Assembly: GCA_964521425.1 (NCBI GenBank)
Contig: CAZFRO010000010.1
Span: 19,797-83,796, forward strand
Direction: 5' to 3'
Source of the DNA: Joyebacterum sp964521425
GTDB taxonomy: Bacteria; Joyebacterota; Joyebacteria; Joyebacterales; Joyebacteraceae
Length of the DNA: 64,000 bases
Under the pieces are notes generated by a model. That model saw nothing but the letters and a program-made list of their open reading frames with translations. It did no database searches and had not been told where the DNA came from. Of the stretch, positions 17,517-25,552 are shown in pieces (positions within the stretch are counted from its first letter, which is position 1; each line of letters starts with the position of its first letter). The position numbers and the translations under genes were made by a program.

Positions 17517-18923
17517 CTATTTCGCAAGCCGCGCAGCCAGGCCTTCGAACGCTCTCGTGAACGGCTCCGCCGATGCGCTCAAGACACCCGCGCCGACCTG
17601 CCCGACGCCTGGTTCGCGGTGCGCGACTCCGGTGTCGATGAACGGAAGTATGTTCTTCGTGATGACCTTGACTACGTCGATTCCCGTTGGCGTCCCGCGG
17701 AAATTGAGATACGGAATCTGGTAGACCGTGTTCTCCGCAGCGGCGATCTCATACATCTCAAGCGTGTACTGGATCGCGTCCGACGTCGTCCCGCCCACGA
17801 ACTGCACGATCGCGGGCGAAGCGGCGATGGCGAATCCACCCAGCCCGTTTGTCTCCGTGATCGAGCTATCGCCGATGTCCGGGTTGGCGTCCTCTTTCGT
17901 ATAGCCCGGGAAGAAGAGCGCGTCGGGAACATCAGCAGGACCCGTGAACCACTCGTCTCCTGTTCCGGAGAGCTGGATTCCGAAATCCGTTCCGTTTCTG
18001 GTCATCGCGATGACGACACTGCTACCCGGTACATCGCGCGCGGCATCGAGCGTCACCTTGCACGCCGGCATCGAGAGATTCAGGAAGAAGTGGTCGTTCC
18101 CGTTGATGAACTCGAGAACTTCGCCAGCCTTCTTGCTGTCGCTACATGACCTGACGATTGCGGGAGCCATGGCGCGATAGAGGAGCGACGTTGCGGCTCT
18201 GTTGCGGTTGTGGACCTCATCTCCCATGTGAAGCGCCTGCGCCATGACATTCTTGAGATCGATCGCTCCCATGTCCGCAATCGCATCATCGAGCACCGGA
18301 TAGAGCACCGAGTCCATCCACCGGAGCTTCTCGATGACCTCGGGAGCGAAGGCGCCGTAACGGAGCACCTTCCCCAGTCCCTCGTTCATCGTGCAGTACG
18401 CGGAGTTACCGAACTCCTCATTTCTGAGAACGAAGACCGGCATCGAAGGCATCACGATTCCAGCCATCGGGCCGACCGTGCTGTGCTCGTGGCACGGCGC
18501 GTACTCGATCTCACCGGATGCCGCGAGTCTCTCGGCCTCATCAGGCGTAGTCGCCTTCCCCTCATAGATGAGCCCGCCTATGACGGCTCCACGCATCGGC
18601 CCGCACATCCGATCCCACGTTATCGGCGGTCCGGCGTGGAGAATCATGTTCGGCTTCATCCCTGGGATCACATCTATTGCGCGAGCCATGCCGGTGAGCT
18701 TGGGCATTCCCCGCAGGATGATGTCCATGACCTTCGCGTTCGCCGCGCCTATCTCCTCGGCGTGCTCTTCCATGATGCGTCTAGACCCGTCCGACACATC
18801 CATCGGCGGACGCCAGTCAACCTGCACGGCTCTGGCTCCGACTTCGTCCAGGCTCTCCTTGAATGAGGAGAGTCCGACGTTCACAACCTTGAGTTCCTGT
18901 CTGAAGAGATCACGAACCGGCAT
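17517..18923 (-). CDS. allG: DUF1116 protein, oxamate carbamoyltransferase subunit AllG-like (YlbE)
   Basis: 468 residues. The DUF1116 pattern is clear: PPITWDRMCGPMRGAVIGGLIYEG, CHEHSTVGPMAGIVMPSMPVFV, ALHMGDEVHNRNRAATSLL and ETNGLGGFAIAASPAIVQFVGG. In E. coli the YlbE/FdrA/YlbF trio (AllG/AllF/AllH) is oxamate carbamoyltransferase, last step of anaerobic allantoin use, making carbamoyl phosphate. All three subunits sit here consecutively. ATG 18923 shares its A with the TGA of the FdrA gene; a GTG one codon earlier is possible. No carbamate kinase is visible next to it, so the product may be used differently. Confidence 0.85.
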   Translation of the reverse strand: MPVRDLFRQELKVVNVGLSSFKESLDEVGARAVQVDWRPPMDVSDGSRRIMEEHAEEIGAANAKVMDIILRGMPKLTGMARAIDVIPGMKPNMILHAGPPITWDRMCGPMRGAVIGGLIYEGKATTPDEAERLAASGEIEYAPCHEHSTVGPMAGIVMPSMPVFVLRNEEFGNSAYCTMNEGLGKVLRYGAFAPEVIEKLRWMDSVLYPVLDDAIADMGAIDLKNVMAQALHMGDEVHNRNRAATSLLYRAMAPAIVRSCSDSKKAGEVLEFINGNDHFFLNLSMPACKVTLDAARDVPGSSVVIAMTRNGTDFGIQLSGTGDEWFTGPADVPDALFFPGYTKEDANPDIGDSSITETNGLGGFAIAASPAIVQFVGGTTSDAIQYTLEMYEIAAAENTVYQIPYLNFRGTPTGIDVVKVITKNILPFIDTGVAHREPGVGQVGAGVLSASAEPFTRAFEGLAARLAK

Positions 18924-20461
18924 CACTTCACCCCCAGCTTCCGGGCCACGAGCCCCGCAATTCTACAGCCGGACAGATTCGAGTCCGCGATGATGGCGCC
19001 CGCCCCTTCAAGGGCTTCATGCACGGCGCGCCGGTTCTGCGGATCCCGGTCCGTCCCGGTGATCGAACAAACTACGGCCACCTTGCTCACTGCGTCCCGC
19101 ACGACTTCGTCGAGTTCGGACGCAGGGTCCAGGTTGGAGCCGTACCCAAGGACAACATCCAGGAGGATGACGGCCACATCCGGATCGTTGGCCTCGTCAG
19201 CGATTCGCTTCACCCTAAGCGAGTAGTCGATCATCGGGTGTGGACGGCCGACGGTGAACTCGTCGGAGCCGAGATCGACGATTGTGTTCGCGACGCTCCG
19301 GAGTGGATCGTCGAGCTTCGCCGCACTAGCAGACGGTACGTTGGAGTAGACGTTATCGAGACCCAGATCGGCAAACACGATCTCGGCTTCAGATGCGAAC
19401 GTTCCTCCGCTCATGAGGGCGCGGACATATCGCTGCCCTCTTCCTCTCTCCCCCACGATTCCTTGAACGACACCGGCCTCACGGTTGTCACACCCCAGGA
19501 GCAGTCCCCTTACGCCCTCAGGCTCTTCGCCGAGCGCGATCGCAACCGCCCGAAACGCCGCCTCGGCGAGCGTACGGCAGTCGTTCGGCCCCTCGGGCTC
19601 AGTTCCCAGGAAGACCGACACGACCGGCTGCTCAATCCCAGCGAGCTTCTTCCTGATTCGATCAAGGACCTCATCGTCCGGTGGCTTCGACACAAGGACG
19701 ATCACCTCAGTCTCAGCATCGCCGGCGAGCGCCTCAAGACCATCCAGGAAGGTGATGCCACCGACGGCGTTCTTCACATCGTGCCCACCGGTCCCTATCG
19801 CCTGAGAGATTCCCGAGCTGAGATTCGAGACGAGCGTGCTTACCTCCTGCAGCCCCGTTCCCGATGCCGCCACGATCCCGATCGGACCACGGTTGACGGC
19901 GTTTGCGAAGCCGAGGGGAACGCCATTGATGATGGCCGTTCCGCAGTCGGGTCCCATCACAAGGAGACCCTGGTTGTGCGCGCCGGTCTTGAGTTCCACC
20001 TCTGTCTCGAGCGGTACGTTGTCGGAGAAGAGCATCACATGAAGCCCGCGATCGAGCGCTCGCGCTGCAACCTCACCCGCGTAGCGACCGGCCACGGAGA
20101 TGAGTGCGAGGTTCGCATCCGGAACGACATCGAGCGCGCCGTCAAGGCTCCTGGGTACAAACGCCTCGCCGTCATCGGTCGTGCCGCGTGCATTATCGAG
20201 AAGCTCGTCGACGGCGACCAGTGCCGCCTCCGCTATTTCGTTGGTCTCGGCCCTCACGCCGATCAGAAGATCGGTGTCGGATGAGCTCTCGAACTCGGGC
20301 GTCAGGAGATCGGCCGCACTCAGGATCGCCCGGTTCTCGTTCGTTCCCATGACGACGGCTGCGTCGACAACGCCCTCCATGTGAGAGAGCTCTCTCGCCA
20401 CGTTCATGAGCGTGACGGAATCGAAGTACGCACCCTTCTTGATGCGACCCGCTACGACCAT
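18923..20461 (-). CDS. allF: FdrA/AllF-like acyl-CoA-synthetase-fold protein
   Basis: 512 residues, FdrA length. IKKGAYFDSVTLMNVAREL and GVVDAAVVMGTNENRAIL are the FdrA N-terminus; the succinyl-CoA-ligase-alpha-like core holds GPDCGTAIINGVPLGFAN (CoA/phosphohistidine-type region), GIVAASGTGLQEVSTLVSN and TGGHDVKNAVGG. In E. coli this is the AllF subunit of oxamate carbamoyltransferase. The ATG overlaps the AllH-type gene by 10 nt. The succinyl-CoA-ligase ancestry leaves open a role in handling acyl phosphates or CoA esters in this thiolase-containing operon. Confidence 0.86.
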   Translation of the reverse strand: MVVAGRIKKGAYFDSVTLMNVARELSHMEGVVDAAVVMGTNENRAILSAADLLTPEFESSSDTDLLIGVRAETNEIAEAALVAVDELLDNARGTTDDGEAFVPRSLDGALDVVPDANLALISVAGRYAGEVAARALDRGLHVMLFSDNVPLETEVELKTGAHNQGLLVMGPDCGTAIINGVPLGFANAVNRGPIGIVAASGTGLQEVSTLVSNLSSGISQAIGTGGHDVKNAVGGITFLDGLEALAGDAETEVIVLVSKPPDDEVLDRIRKKLAGIEQPVVSVFLGTEPEGPNDCRTLAEAAFRAVAIALGEEPEGVRGLLLGCDNREAGVVQGIVGERGRGQRYVRALMSGGTFASEAEIVFADLGLDNVYSNVPSASAAKLDDPLRSVANTIVDLGSDEFTVGRPHPMIDYSLRVKRIADEANDPDVAVILLDVVLGYGSNLDPASELDEVVRDAVSKVAVVCSITGTDRDPQNRRAVHEALEGAGAIIADSNLSGCRIAGLVARKLGVK

Positions 20462-21396
20462 TGCGCCTCCCCATCGTGCTGAATGCTGATGCTGCTCGGA
20501 TTCCAGGCGGTAGCCGCGGCAGGACGTGCCAACCAGGACGTGAGCGTCATCTGAAGACCGACCGCCATGTCGGCGCCGGACGTCGCTCCAACTGAGAAGA
20601 GATGCTCAGCACACCTCCGCACATCCCCGGGTGCGCCGAACGAGAGCGCGGCTACGAGGTCTTTGATGCCCTGTGTGACGAATCCGCCTTCGGCGAGATA
20701 GAGGAACGTGTCGGACAGAGTGTTTCCGCTCCTTGCAGTCTCGAAGATCTGTGTTCTGAGATGCGTGAGATCGCGCCCAGGCGCTGATGCGCGGTGCGCC
20801 GGCTCCGTCGATCTCTCTATGATATGTGTGGCGATGAGTAACCCCGTGATGAAGTCGTCACCGGACGGGGTAAGCCCGAACCCGCAACCCTTGAGTCGCT
20901 CGACTCCCCTGAGTGTGTCCCCATGAAGGATGTCACGAACGGAGTGCCCGATGTGCTCGACTACGGCGCGCTCAAACCCGTCCCTGAATCCCGCGAGCCT
21001 CTGGGAATCGAGCAGGAACGCCAGGCTCTTCTCCGGCGCCAGCTCCGCGAGGAGGACACCGAGAATGCCGAGGTTCTTCCTGAAGAGCGGAAGAGCGTGT
21101 GGCTGGAAATCGAGAGCCGACTCATAGGCACGGTCGCCCTCGAGGGTGATGCGTCGACCGTCGATGGTGATGGCCATGCCCGTCTCCATCGTCAGGCTCC
21201 CGACCCGGGACGGATCGAGTCCGCGCACGACGATATTCAGAGGTCCTGCATCGACGTCCGGAGTGACAAGCGAGACGAGCCTGCCATTGTCTGTCATGTT
21301 GACAACGTGTGCGAAGCGCGAGTGGACGTGGTAGGACCCGTTCTCCACGAGGTCACCGAAGCTCACAATCTCGATCATCTCACGTGGTACAGCCAT
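20452..21396 (-). CDS. allH: DUF2877 protein, AllH-like (YlbF)
   Basis: 314 residues. The DUF2877 hallmark GFGLTPSGDDFITGLLIA is clear, after SLTMETGMAITIDG and DFQPHALPLF. In E. coli this is subunit AllH of oxamate carbamoyltransferase. I chose ATG 21396, with AAGGGA about 7 nt upstream, over the TTG at 21411 which overlaps the TGA of the DUF35 gene. The trio AllH-AllF-AllG is contiguous with overlapping ends, implying one complex. Confidence 0.85.
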   Translation of the reverse strand: MAVPREMIEIVSFGDLVENGSYHVHSRFAHVVNMTDNGRLVSLVTPDVDAGPLNIVVRGLDPSRVGSLTMETGMAITIDGRRITLEGDRAYESALDFQPHALPLFRKNLGILGVLLAELAPEKSLAFLLDSQRLAGFRDGFERAVVEHIGHSVRDILHGDTLRGVERLKGCGFGLTPSGDDFITGLLIATHIIERSTEPAHRASAPGRDLTHLRTQIFETARSGNTLSDTFLYLAEGGFVTQGIKDLVAALSFGAPGDVRRCAEHLFSVGATSGADMAVGLQMTLTSWLARPAAATAWNPSSISIQHDGEAQWS

Positions 21397-21407
21397 GACG
21401 AGTCCCT

Positions 21408-21755
21408 TCAAGCCGCGCGAAATACCATCCCGTAGTACTTCTCATACTCCTCGCTTCTGACGACCTCGACCTCCCCTATCACCTTCATCCCACTCGCAGG
21501 TTCGTCTATGTGAAGCTGGCCTGTGATCCTGATCCCGTTCTCGAGTTCGACGATACCGAGCCCGAGCGTCGGCACCTCGAAATCCCCCGGAAGCGAGTAG
21601 AGTTCGGTGAACGTGACGAGCGTGCCCGTTTTCGGCAACGGCTCCGGATCGAACTCGTTGTGCTCGTTCTCGCCACACTTCGCGCAGACCATGCGGTACG
21701 GGTAGTGAAGATGTCCGCACTTCCTGCACCGGTAGGCGTAGATCTCTCGTTTCAT
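21408..21755 (-). CDS. DUF35 zinc-ribbon/OB-fold protein, partner of the thiolase-like protein
   Basis: 115 residues. The N-terminal zinc ribbon CRKCGHLHYPYRMVCAKCG is followed by an OB-fold (GTLVTFTELYSLPGDFEVPTLGLG) typical of DUF35/OB_aCoA_assoc. These small proteins bind thiolase-superfamily enzymes and shape their acyl-CoA tunnel, for example ChsH2 with Ltp2 and the archaeal HMG-CoA synthase complex. ATG 21755 lies 2 nt after the thiolase-like stop, with GAGGGAGAACTG as ribosome site, so the two are made as a pair. Confidence 0.9.
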   Translation of the reverse strand: MKREIYAYRCRKCGHLHYPYRMVCAKCGENEHNEFDPEPLPKTGTLVTFTELYSLPGDFEVPTLGLGIVELENGIRITGQLHIDEPASGMKVIGEVEVVRSEEYEKYYGMVFRAA

Positions 21756-21757
21756 TG

Positions 21758-22933
21758 TCAGTTCTCCCTCGCGAACGTGAGGCACACGACGTTGTTCCCG
21801 AAGCCTCCGAAGTTGCACGTGAACCCGATTTTCGGATCGGCGACCTGTCGCTTTCCTGCCTCACGACGAAGCTGATGGACGATCTCGTAGGCCTGGGCAA
21901 CACCGGTCGCGCCGACCGGGTGACCACGCCCCTTGAGTCCGCCCGATGGGTTGATCGGGATCTTCCCTCCGATCTGGGTCTCACCGCGCTCGAGGGCCAG
22001 ATGTCCCTCTCCCTTCTTGAAGAAGCCGACCTCCTCGCTCTCAACGATCTCGAGGATCGTGAAGGCGTCGTGGAGCTCTGCCACTCCGACGTCCGACGGG
22101 GACACGCCCGCCATCTCGAACGACTGGGCGGAGGCGCGTCTGACCGCAAGAAGATCCGTCGGCTCGTCGCGTTCGTGTACGCAGTGCGTGTCGGTGGCCT
22201 GCCCAATCCCCGCGAGCCTGACGAGAGGCCTGCCCGTCTTCTCTGCGACCTCGCGCGTGGCGAGTATCACACTTGCACCGCCGTCCGAAACGGGGCAGCA
22301 GTCGAAGAACCTGAGCGGGTCCGCGACATACGGGTTGTTCGTCATCGCCTCTGGTGAATCAAGGATGCCCTCGACCGTGATCGCCTGCTGGATGTGCGCG
22401 AACTCGTTGAGAAGAGCGTTGTTCTGATTCTTGACCGCCACCATCGCCAGATGGCGCGACGTGACACCGTACTTCTCCATGTAGGCCCGCGTGAACATGC
22501 CGGCCAGCGATGGGAGGGTCACACCGTAGATGTACTCGGCCAGTGGGTGCGTGAGTGTCGCCACGAACTCGGTGACCTCAAGGTTGTTGACCTCGCGCAT
22601 CCTCTCAGCGCCCGTCACCGCCACGACATCGTGCATGCCCGACGCGACCGCCAGAAATCCCTGCTTGATCGCGGACGCGCCTGAGGCTGGGCCGTTCTCA
22701 ATGACCTCCGCCCCTGCCGGTGTCAGACTCAGTGTGTCGACAACGGCACTCGCAAGCCCGGTCTGGTGGTTCACCCGACCGCTTCCCATGTTAGCGACGT
22801 AGAGGTGATCCACCTCCCTGATACCGGCGTCCTTGAGCGCCATCATCACCGGATACGCGGCGATCTCGGAGAGTGGGAACTCGAGACGCGTGAATGAGGT
22901 GATGCCGATCCCGATTGCGTAGACGTCTCTCAT
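21758..22933 (-). CDS. Thiolase-fold protein (SCP2/Ltp2-like) lacking the usual nucleophilic Cys
   Basis: 391 residues from ATG 22933 (AAGGAGGGGAA upstream). Thiolase superfamily motifs: ELHDAFTILE, GGLKGRGHPVGATG (catalytic His) and FTCNFGGFGNN. At the position of the nucleophilic Cys (family ENACASG) the sequence reads NGPASG with Pro82, and the DNA there is unambiguous (CCA). True thiolases need this Cys. The Ltp2/DUF35 retro-aldolases of steroid side-chain breakdown lack it, so a retro-aldol C-C cleavage on a CoA thioester, or a structural role, is likelier than thiolysis. Paired with a DUF35 gene immediately downstream. Confidence 0.85.
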   Translation of the reverse strand: MRDVYAIGIGITSFTRLEFPLSEIAAYPVMMALKDAGIREVDHLYVANMGSGRVNHQTGLASAVVDTLSLTPAGAEVIENGPASGASAIKQGFLAVASGMHDVVAVTGAERMREVNNLEVTEFVATLTHPLAEYIYGVTLPSLAGMFTRAYMEKYGVTSRHLAMVAVKNQNNALLNEFAHIQQAITVEGILDSPEAMTNNPYVADPLRFFDCCPVSDGGASVILATREVAEKTGRPLVRLAGIGQATDTHCVHERDEPTDLLAVRRASAQSFEMAGVSPSDVGVAELHDAFTILEIVESEEVGFFKKGEGHLALERGETQIGGKIPINPSGGLKGRGHPVGATGVAQAYEIVHQLRREAGKRQVADPKIGFTCNFGGFGNNVVCLTFAREN

Positions 22934-23685
22934 TTCCCCTCCTTCTCTTGCTGCATCCACCGCTGGAGTATGAGAGCCGTGCCTGTCGGATCGTACTTGG
23001 AGCGGGTCGCCGCGAGAAGATCCTCGGGCGGCGTCGGTGGATCTGACGGCGGGAGGATCGCCTCCATCGCCTTTGCCAGAAGAGCTTCCGGAACAGGGCG
23101 CCTGCCGATAACAAGCGTGCCCCGCGCCTTCTCGAAGATCGCACTTGTGAGCGCGTAGGAGGGCGGACCGCCCAGCTCATGCGGGATCTCGAATCGCTTC
23201 TCGAGGTTGTACTCGATCATCCACCGCCTGAACCCGATCGGTGACTCGGCAACGATGAGGACCTCCTTGTGACCCAGGATGTCCATGTGGTACTCCATCT
23301 TCGCCGCGAAGGCGTGGGCGCCGATGCGGAGCCCGCGGCGCATCGCCAGAGTGTGAAGCGACATCCCAGTGTCGGCATCCGCCCTGCGCCCGTTCACAAC
23401 TGCGCAAAGCTCCCCGTCAATCTGGGCCACGAGCACGTACTCGTCCTGCATGCGGTGCCGGTAGTATGCAAGAAGCTCCGCGTAGACTCGCGCGGCGACA
23501 ACATCGTAGAAATCCCTCTCGACGGACATGAGAGGGGCGACATGGATGAGGATGTCCGGAATCTCGTCCCGCGTGACCTGCCGGACGACCATCTCCTCAC
23601 CGCTCGCGATCGTCATGTACTTCGGTGGAAACGGGGGCATATCGTGATCAATAGGACGGAGGATCTTCTCGAGGTCAACGGGCAT
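22930..23685 (-). CDS. GNAT-like protein, first gene of the catabolic operon
   Basis: 251 residues. Residues about 38-165 look like a GNAT acetyltransferase fold: EEMVVRQVTRDEIPDIL, EYVLVAQIDGELCAVV, LHTLAMRRGLRIG...AAKMEYHMDILGHKEVLIVAESPI, with the last part resembling motif A/B. The C-terminal 80 residues are proline-rich and unassigned. It overlaps the thiolase-like gene by 4 nt and has GAAGGAGACGCATT before its ATG. I do not recognise a specific family; an acyltransferase or ligand-binding role in the pathway is inferred. Confidence 0.65.
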   Translation of the reverse strand: MPVDLEKILRPIDHDMPPFPPKYMTIASGEEMVVRQVTRDEIPDILIHVAPLMSVERDFYDVVAARVYAELLAYYRHRMQDEYVLVAQIDGELCAVVNGRRADADTGMSLHTLAMRRGLRIGAHAFAAKMEYHMDILGHKEVLIVAESPIGFRRWMIEYNLEKRFEIPHELGGPPSYALTSAIFEKARGTLVIGRRPVPEALLAKAMEAILPPSDPPTPPEDLLAATRSKYDPTGTALILQRWMQQEKEGK

Positions 23686-23868
23686 AATGCGTCTCCTTCG
23701 GAGTCTGAGCGAAGCGCTCTACAAGGGGATTCTCTGCGATTGAATATGAGGTATAGCAAGAATAGCAGGAATCAGAGGGGGGAACAAGGAGCGTCAGACC
23801 ACGGTTGGGAGTTCCCGCCTGTGGCAGCATTTATGAACACCCGACAGGGGTTGTGTCGAGCCGCCCGG

Positions 23869-23906
23869 ACGCAAACGGGGGCATCGCCAGGATGCCCCCG
23901 TTGCGT
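23869..23906 (-). terminator. Hairpin terminator after the secreted-protein gene
   Basis: Near-perfect inverted repeat ACGCAAACGGGGGCAT / ATGCCCCCG-TTGCGT (15-bp stem with one bulged A), starting 30 nt beyond the stop at 23936. It separates the secreted-protein genes from the catabolic operon promoter region (23686-23868). Confidence 0.75.
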
Positions 23907-23935
23907 CGGATACACGTGCAGCCGCCGCCTGGACT

Positions 23936-25501
23936 CTACTTGATGATCACAAGCTTGCTGCTTGCACTGCCGTGCGGCGTGTCCACGCGGATGAAGTAGA
24001 CACCTGCTGCGACATTCACGCCTAGGTTGTTCCTACCATCCCAGGCGAGCTCATATGTCCCAGGCGCGAGGTCGTCAGCACCGAGTTCGCGGACAACCTT
24101 GCCTGCGATGTTGTAGATGCGGACCGAGCACAGCCCTCCAGGTGAGGGTACTGAGAATCGGATCCGAGTAGAAGCCACAGCGGGATTCGGATGCGCGGTT
24201 GCCTTCAAGGGGTGGATGTCCCCATCCTCCCCACCGAACGCCCCCTGCGAATCGAGATGCTCGTATCGCCCCCGACTCGCGAGAATGAACTGCCTGCTGC
24301 TCATCGGGTTCGCTGCACGAGCTTCGAACAGGAGATCGATCTGCTCCCCAGCCACTAGCTCGGCGTATGATGCATCTTCTGCCGAGAGCTGCCTAAGAAC
24401 GGAGCCCGATTTCGAGTGTGTGGCACTCACAAGGGCGCACTGACCACCTTCAAGCGTCGCCGGTGCATACGTAGCGAAGAAGAACCGGTCGACATAATAC
24501 TCCACGGGAGCCTCCATCCTCAGGAGAATCGTCCCATCCTGCTGGATCGCTTCGGTTGGAATGTCGATCATTCTGGTCGTCAGCTCTTCACGGTAGCAGA
24601 GCGACGTGAGATCCACAGTGCCATCACCGTTGTACATCGGTGCCCCTCCGGCTGGCGGGTCGATCTTCTGTCCCGGGCCGCCAGATGCACCTGCTCCGCC
24701 GCCGGCTCTGCCAGGTGCGGGGAATCTCACTTCGATCCATCCCCCACGAGGCACAAGAGCCTCGCGGTCATCCTCGGCCAACACCAGCGCCAGTAGGTCA
24801 TTCCCATAGTTGTCGTAGCACTCTGTAGGTGCTAGAGGGGACTCATAGACCACAGGAGTCCCGTTGGGTCCCGTAGCGAGTTCGGCCCCGCCGGCCAGGT
24901 CTATGGCGAACAGCTGGACCTCGTCGAAGAGCGAATGGTCCTGCCGCGACTCGCTGAGCCTCAGGTGGTAGCGGCCCTCCTCCGTAGGTGTGGGCTCAAC
25001 GCGGAGAGGGTACAGATCGAGTTCGTCGTGACCCAGCAGCGCGCCTGCAAGGACGTTGTTGTCTTTGATGAGCTCACCATCGACCGCAGTCGAGAGGAAG
25101 GGACAGTACTCGGCGGAATCACCTTGAATAACGACGAACGAGTATTCGAACTCCAGATCTTGCGGGGCGCCAGTCGAGTCATGTGCAACCCTCGGCATGC
25201 AGTTGTACTTGCGGTCGAAGAATGAGTCACAGTCGATCCAACAGGTATCGAACATCGTGGGTACCAGGGACAGAACCACTGCCACAGCTTCGTTTCTCCC
25301 CTCGCAGAAGTTGTTAATCACGACGTCAATGCTGTCTCCTGGTGAGAACTGATCGGTCCCAGCCACGGTTACATTGCTGCCGTAATCGAATAGGCCTTCC
25401 CCTGCAGAGCTGTACCTGAGAAGGGTGGCCCAGAGCTCTGTACTGTCGGACATGGCACTCTCGTCCCAGTTCACCTTGATCCTGAGATAGCTGTCGTCCA
25501 T
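23936..25501 (-). CDS. C-terminal part of a split secreted protein with FlgD-Ig/T9SS-like sorting domain
   Basis: 521 residues from the first ATG after an in-frame TGA (25553-25555). There is no signal peptide or ribosome site, and the same frame is open through 17 sense codons back to that TGA and then into the upstream metalloprotease-like gene. So this is most likely the distal half of one protein of about 1,030 residues. The C-terminus is a FlgD-Ig-like/T9SS-type domain: PNPAVASTRIRFSVP, VRIYNIAGKVVREL, and GVNVAAGVYFIRVDT then KLVIIK. Several Cys (CWIDCD, YNC) suggest disulfides or metal binding. Alone it could not be exported. Confidence 0.7.
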   Translation of the reverse strand: MDDSYLRIKVNWDESAMSDSTELWATLLRYSSAGEGLFDYGSNVTVAGTDQFSPGDSIDVVINNFCEGRNEAVAVVLSLVPTMFDTCWIDCDSFFDRKYNCMPRVAHDSTGAPQDLEFEYSFVVIQGDSAEYCPFLSTAVDGELIKDNNVLAGALLGHDELDLYPLRVEPTPTEEGRYHLRLSESRQDHSLFDEVQLFAIDLAGGAELATGPNGTPVVYESPLAPTECYDNYGNDLLALVLAEDDREALVPRGGWIEVRFPAPGRAGGGAGASGGPGQKIDPPAGGAPMYNGDGTVDLTSLCYREELTTRMIDIPTEAIQQDGTILLRMEAPVEYYVDRFFFATYAPATLEGGQCALVSATHSKSGSVLRQLSAEDASYAELVAGEQIDLLFEARAANPMSSRQFILASRGRYEHLDSQGAFGGEDGDIHPLKATAHPNPAVASTRIRFSVPSPGGLCSVRIYNIAGKVVRELGADDLAPGTYELAWDGRNNLGVNVAAGVYFIRVDTPHGSASSKLVIIK

Positions 25502-25552
25502 GTCGGAATCGTAGTAGTTGGTATCCGCCAGGAACCCGATGTAGTAGGAACC

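Noticed and set aside
19019..20284. Long plus-strand frame opposite the FdrA-like gene
   Set aside because: Arg-rich antisense frame; the minus strand has clear FdrA motifs.
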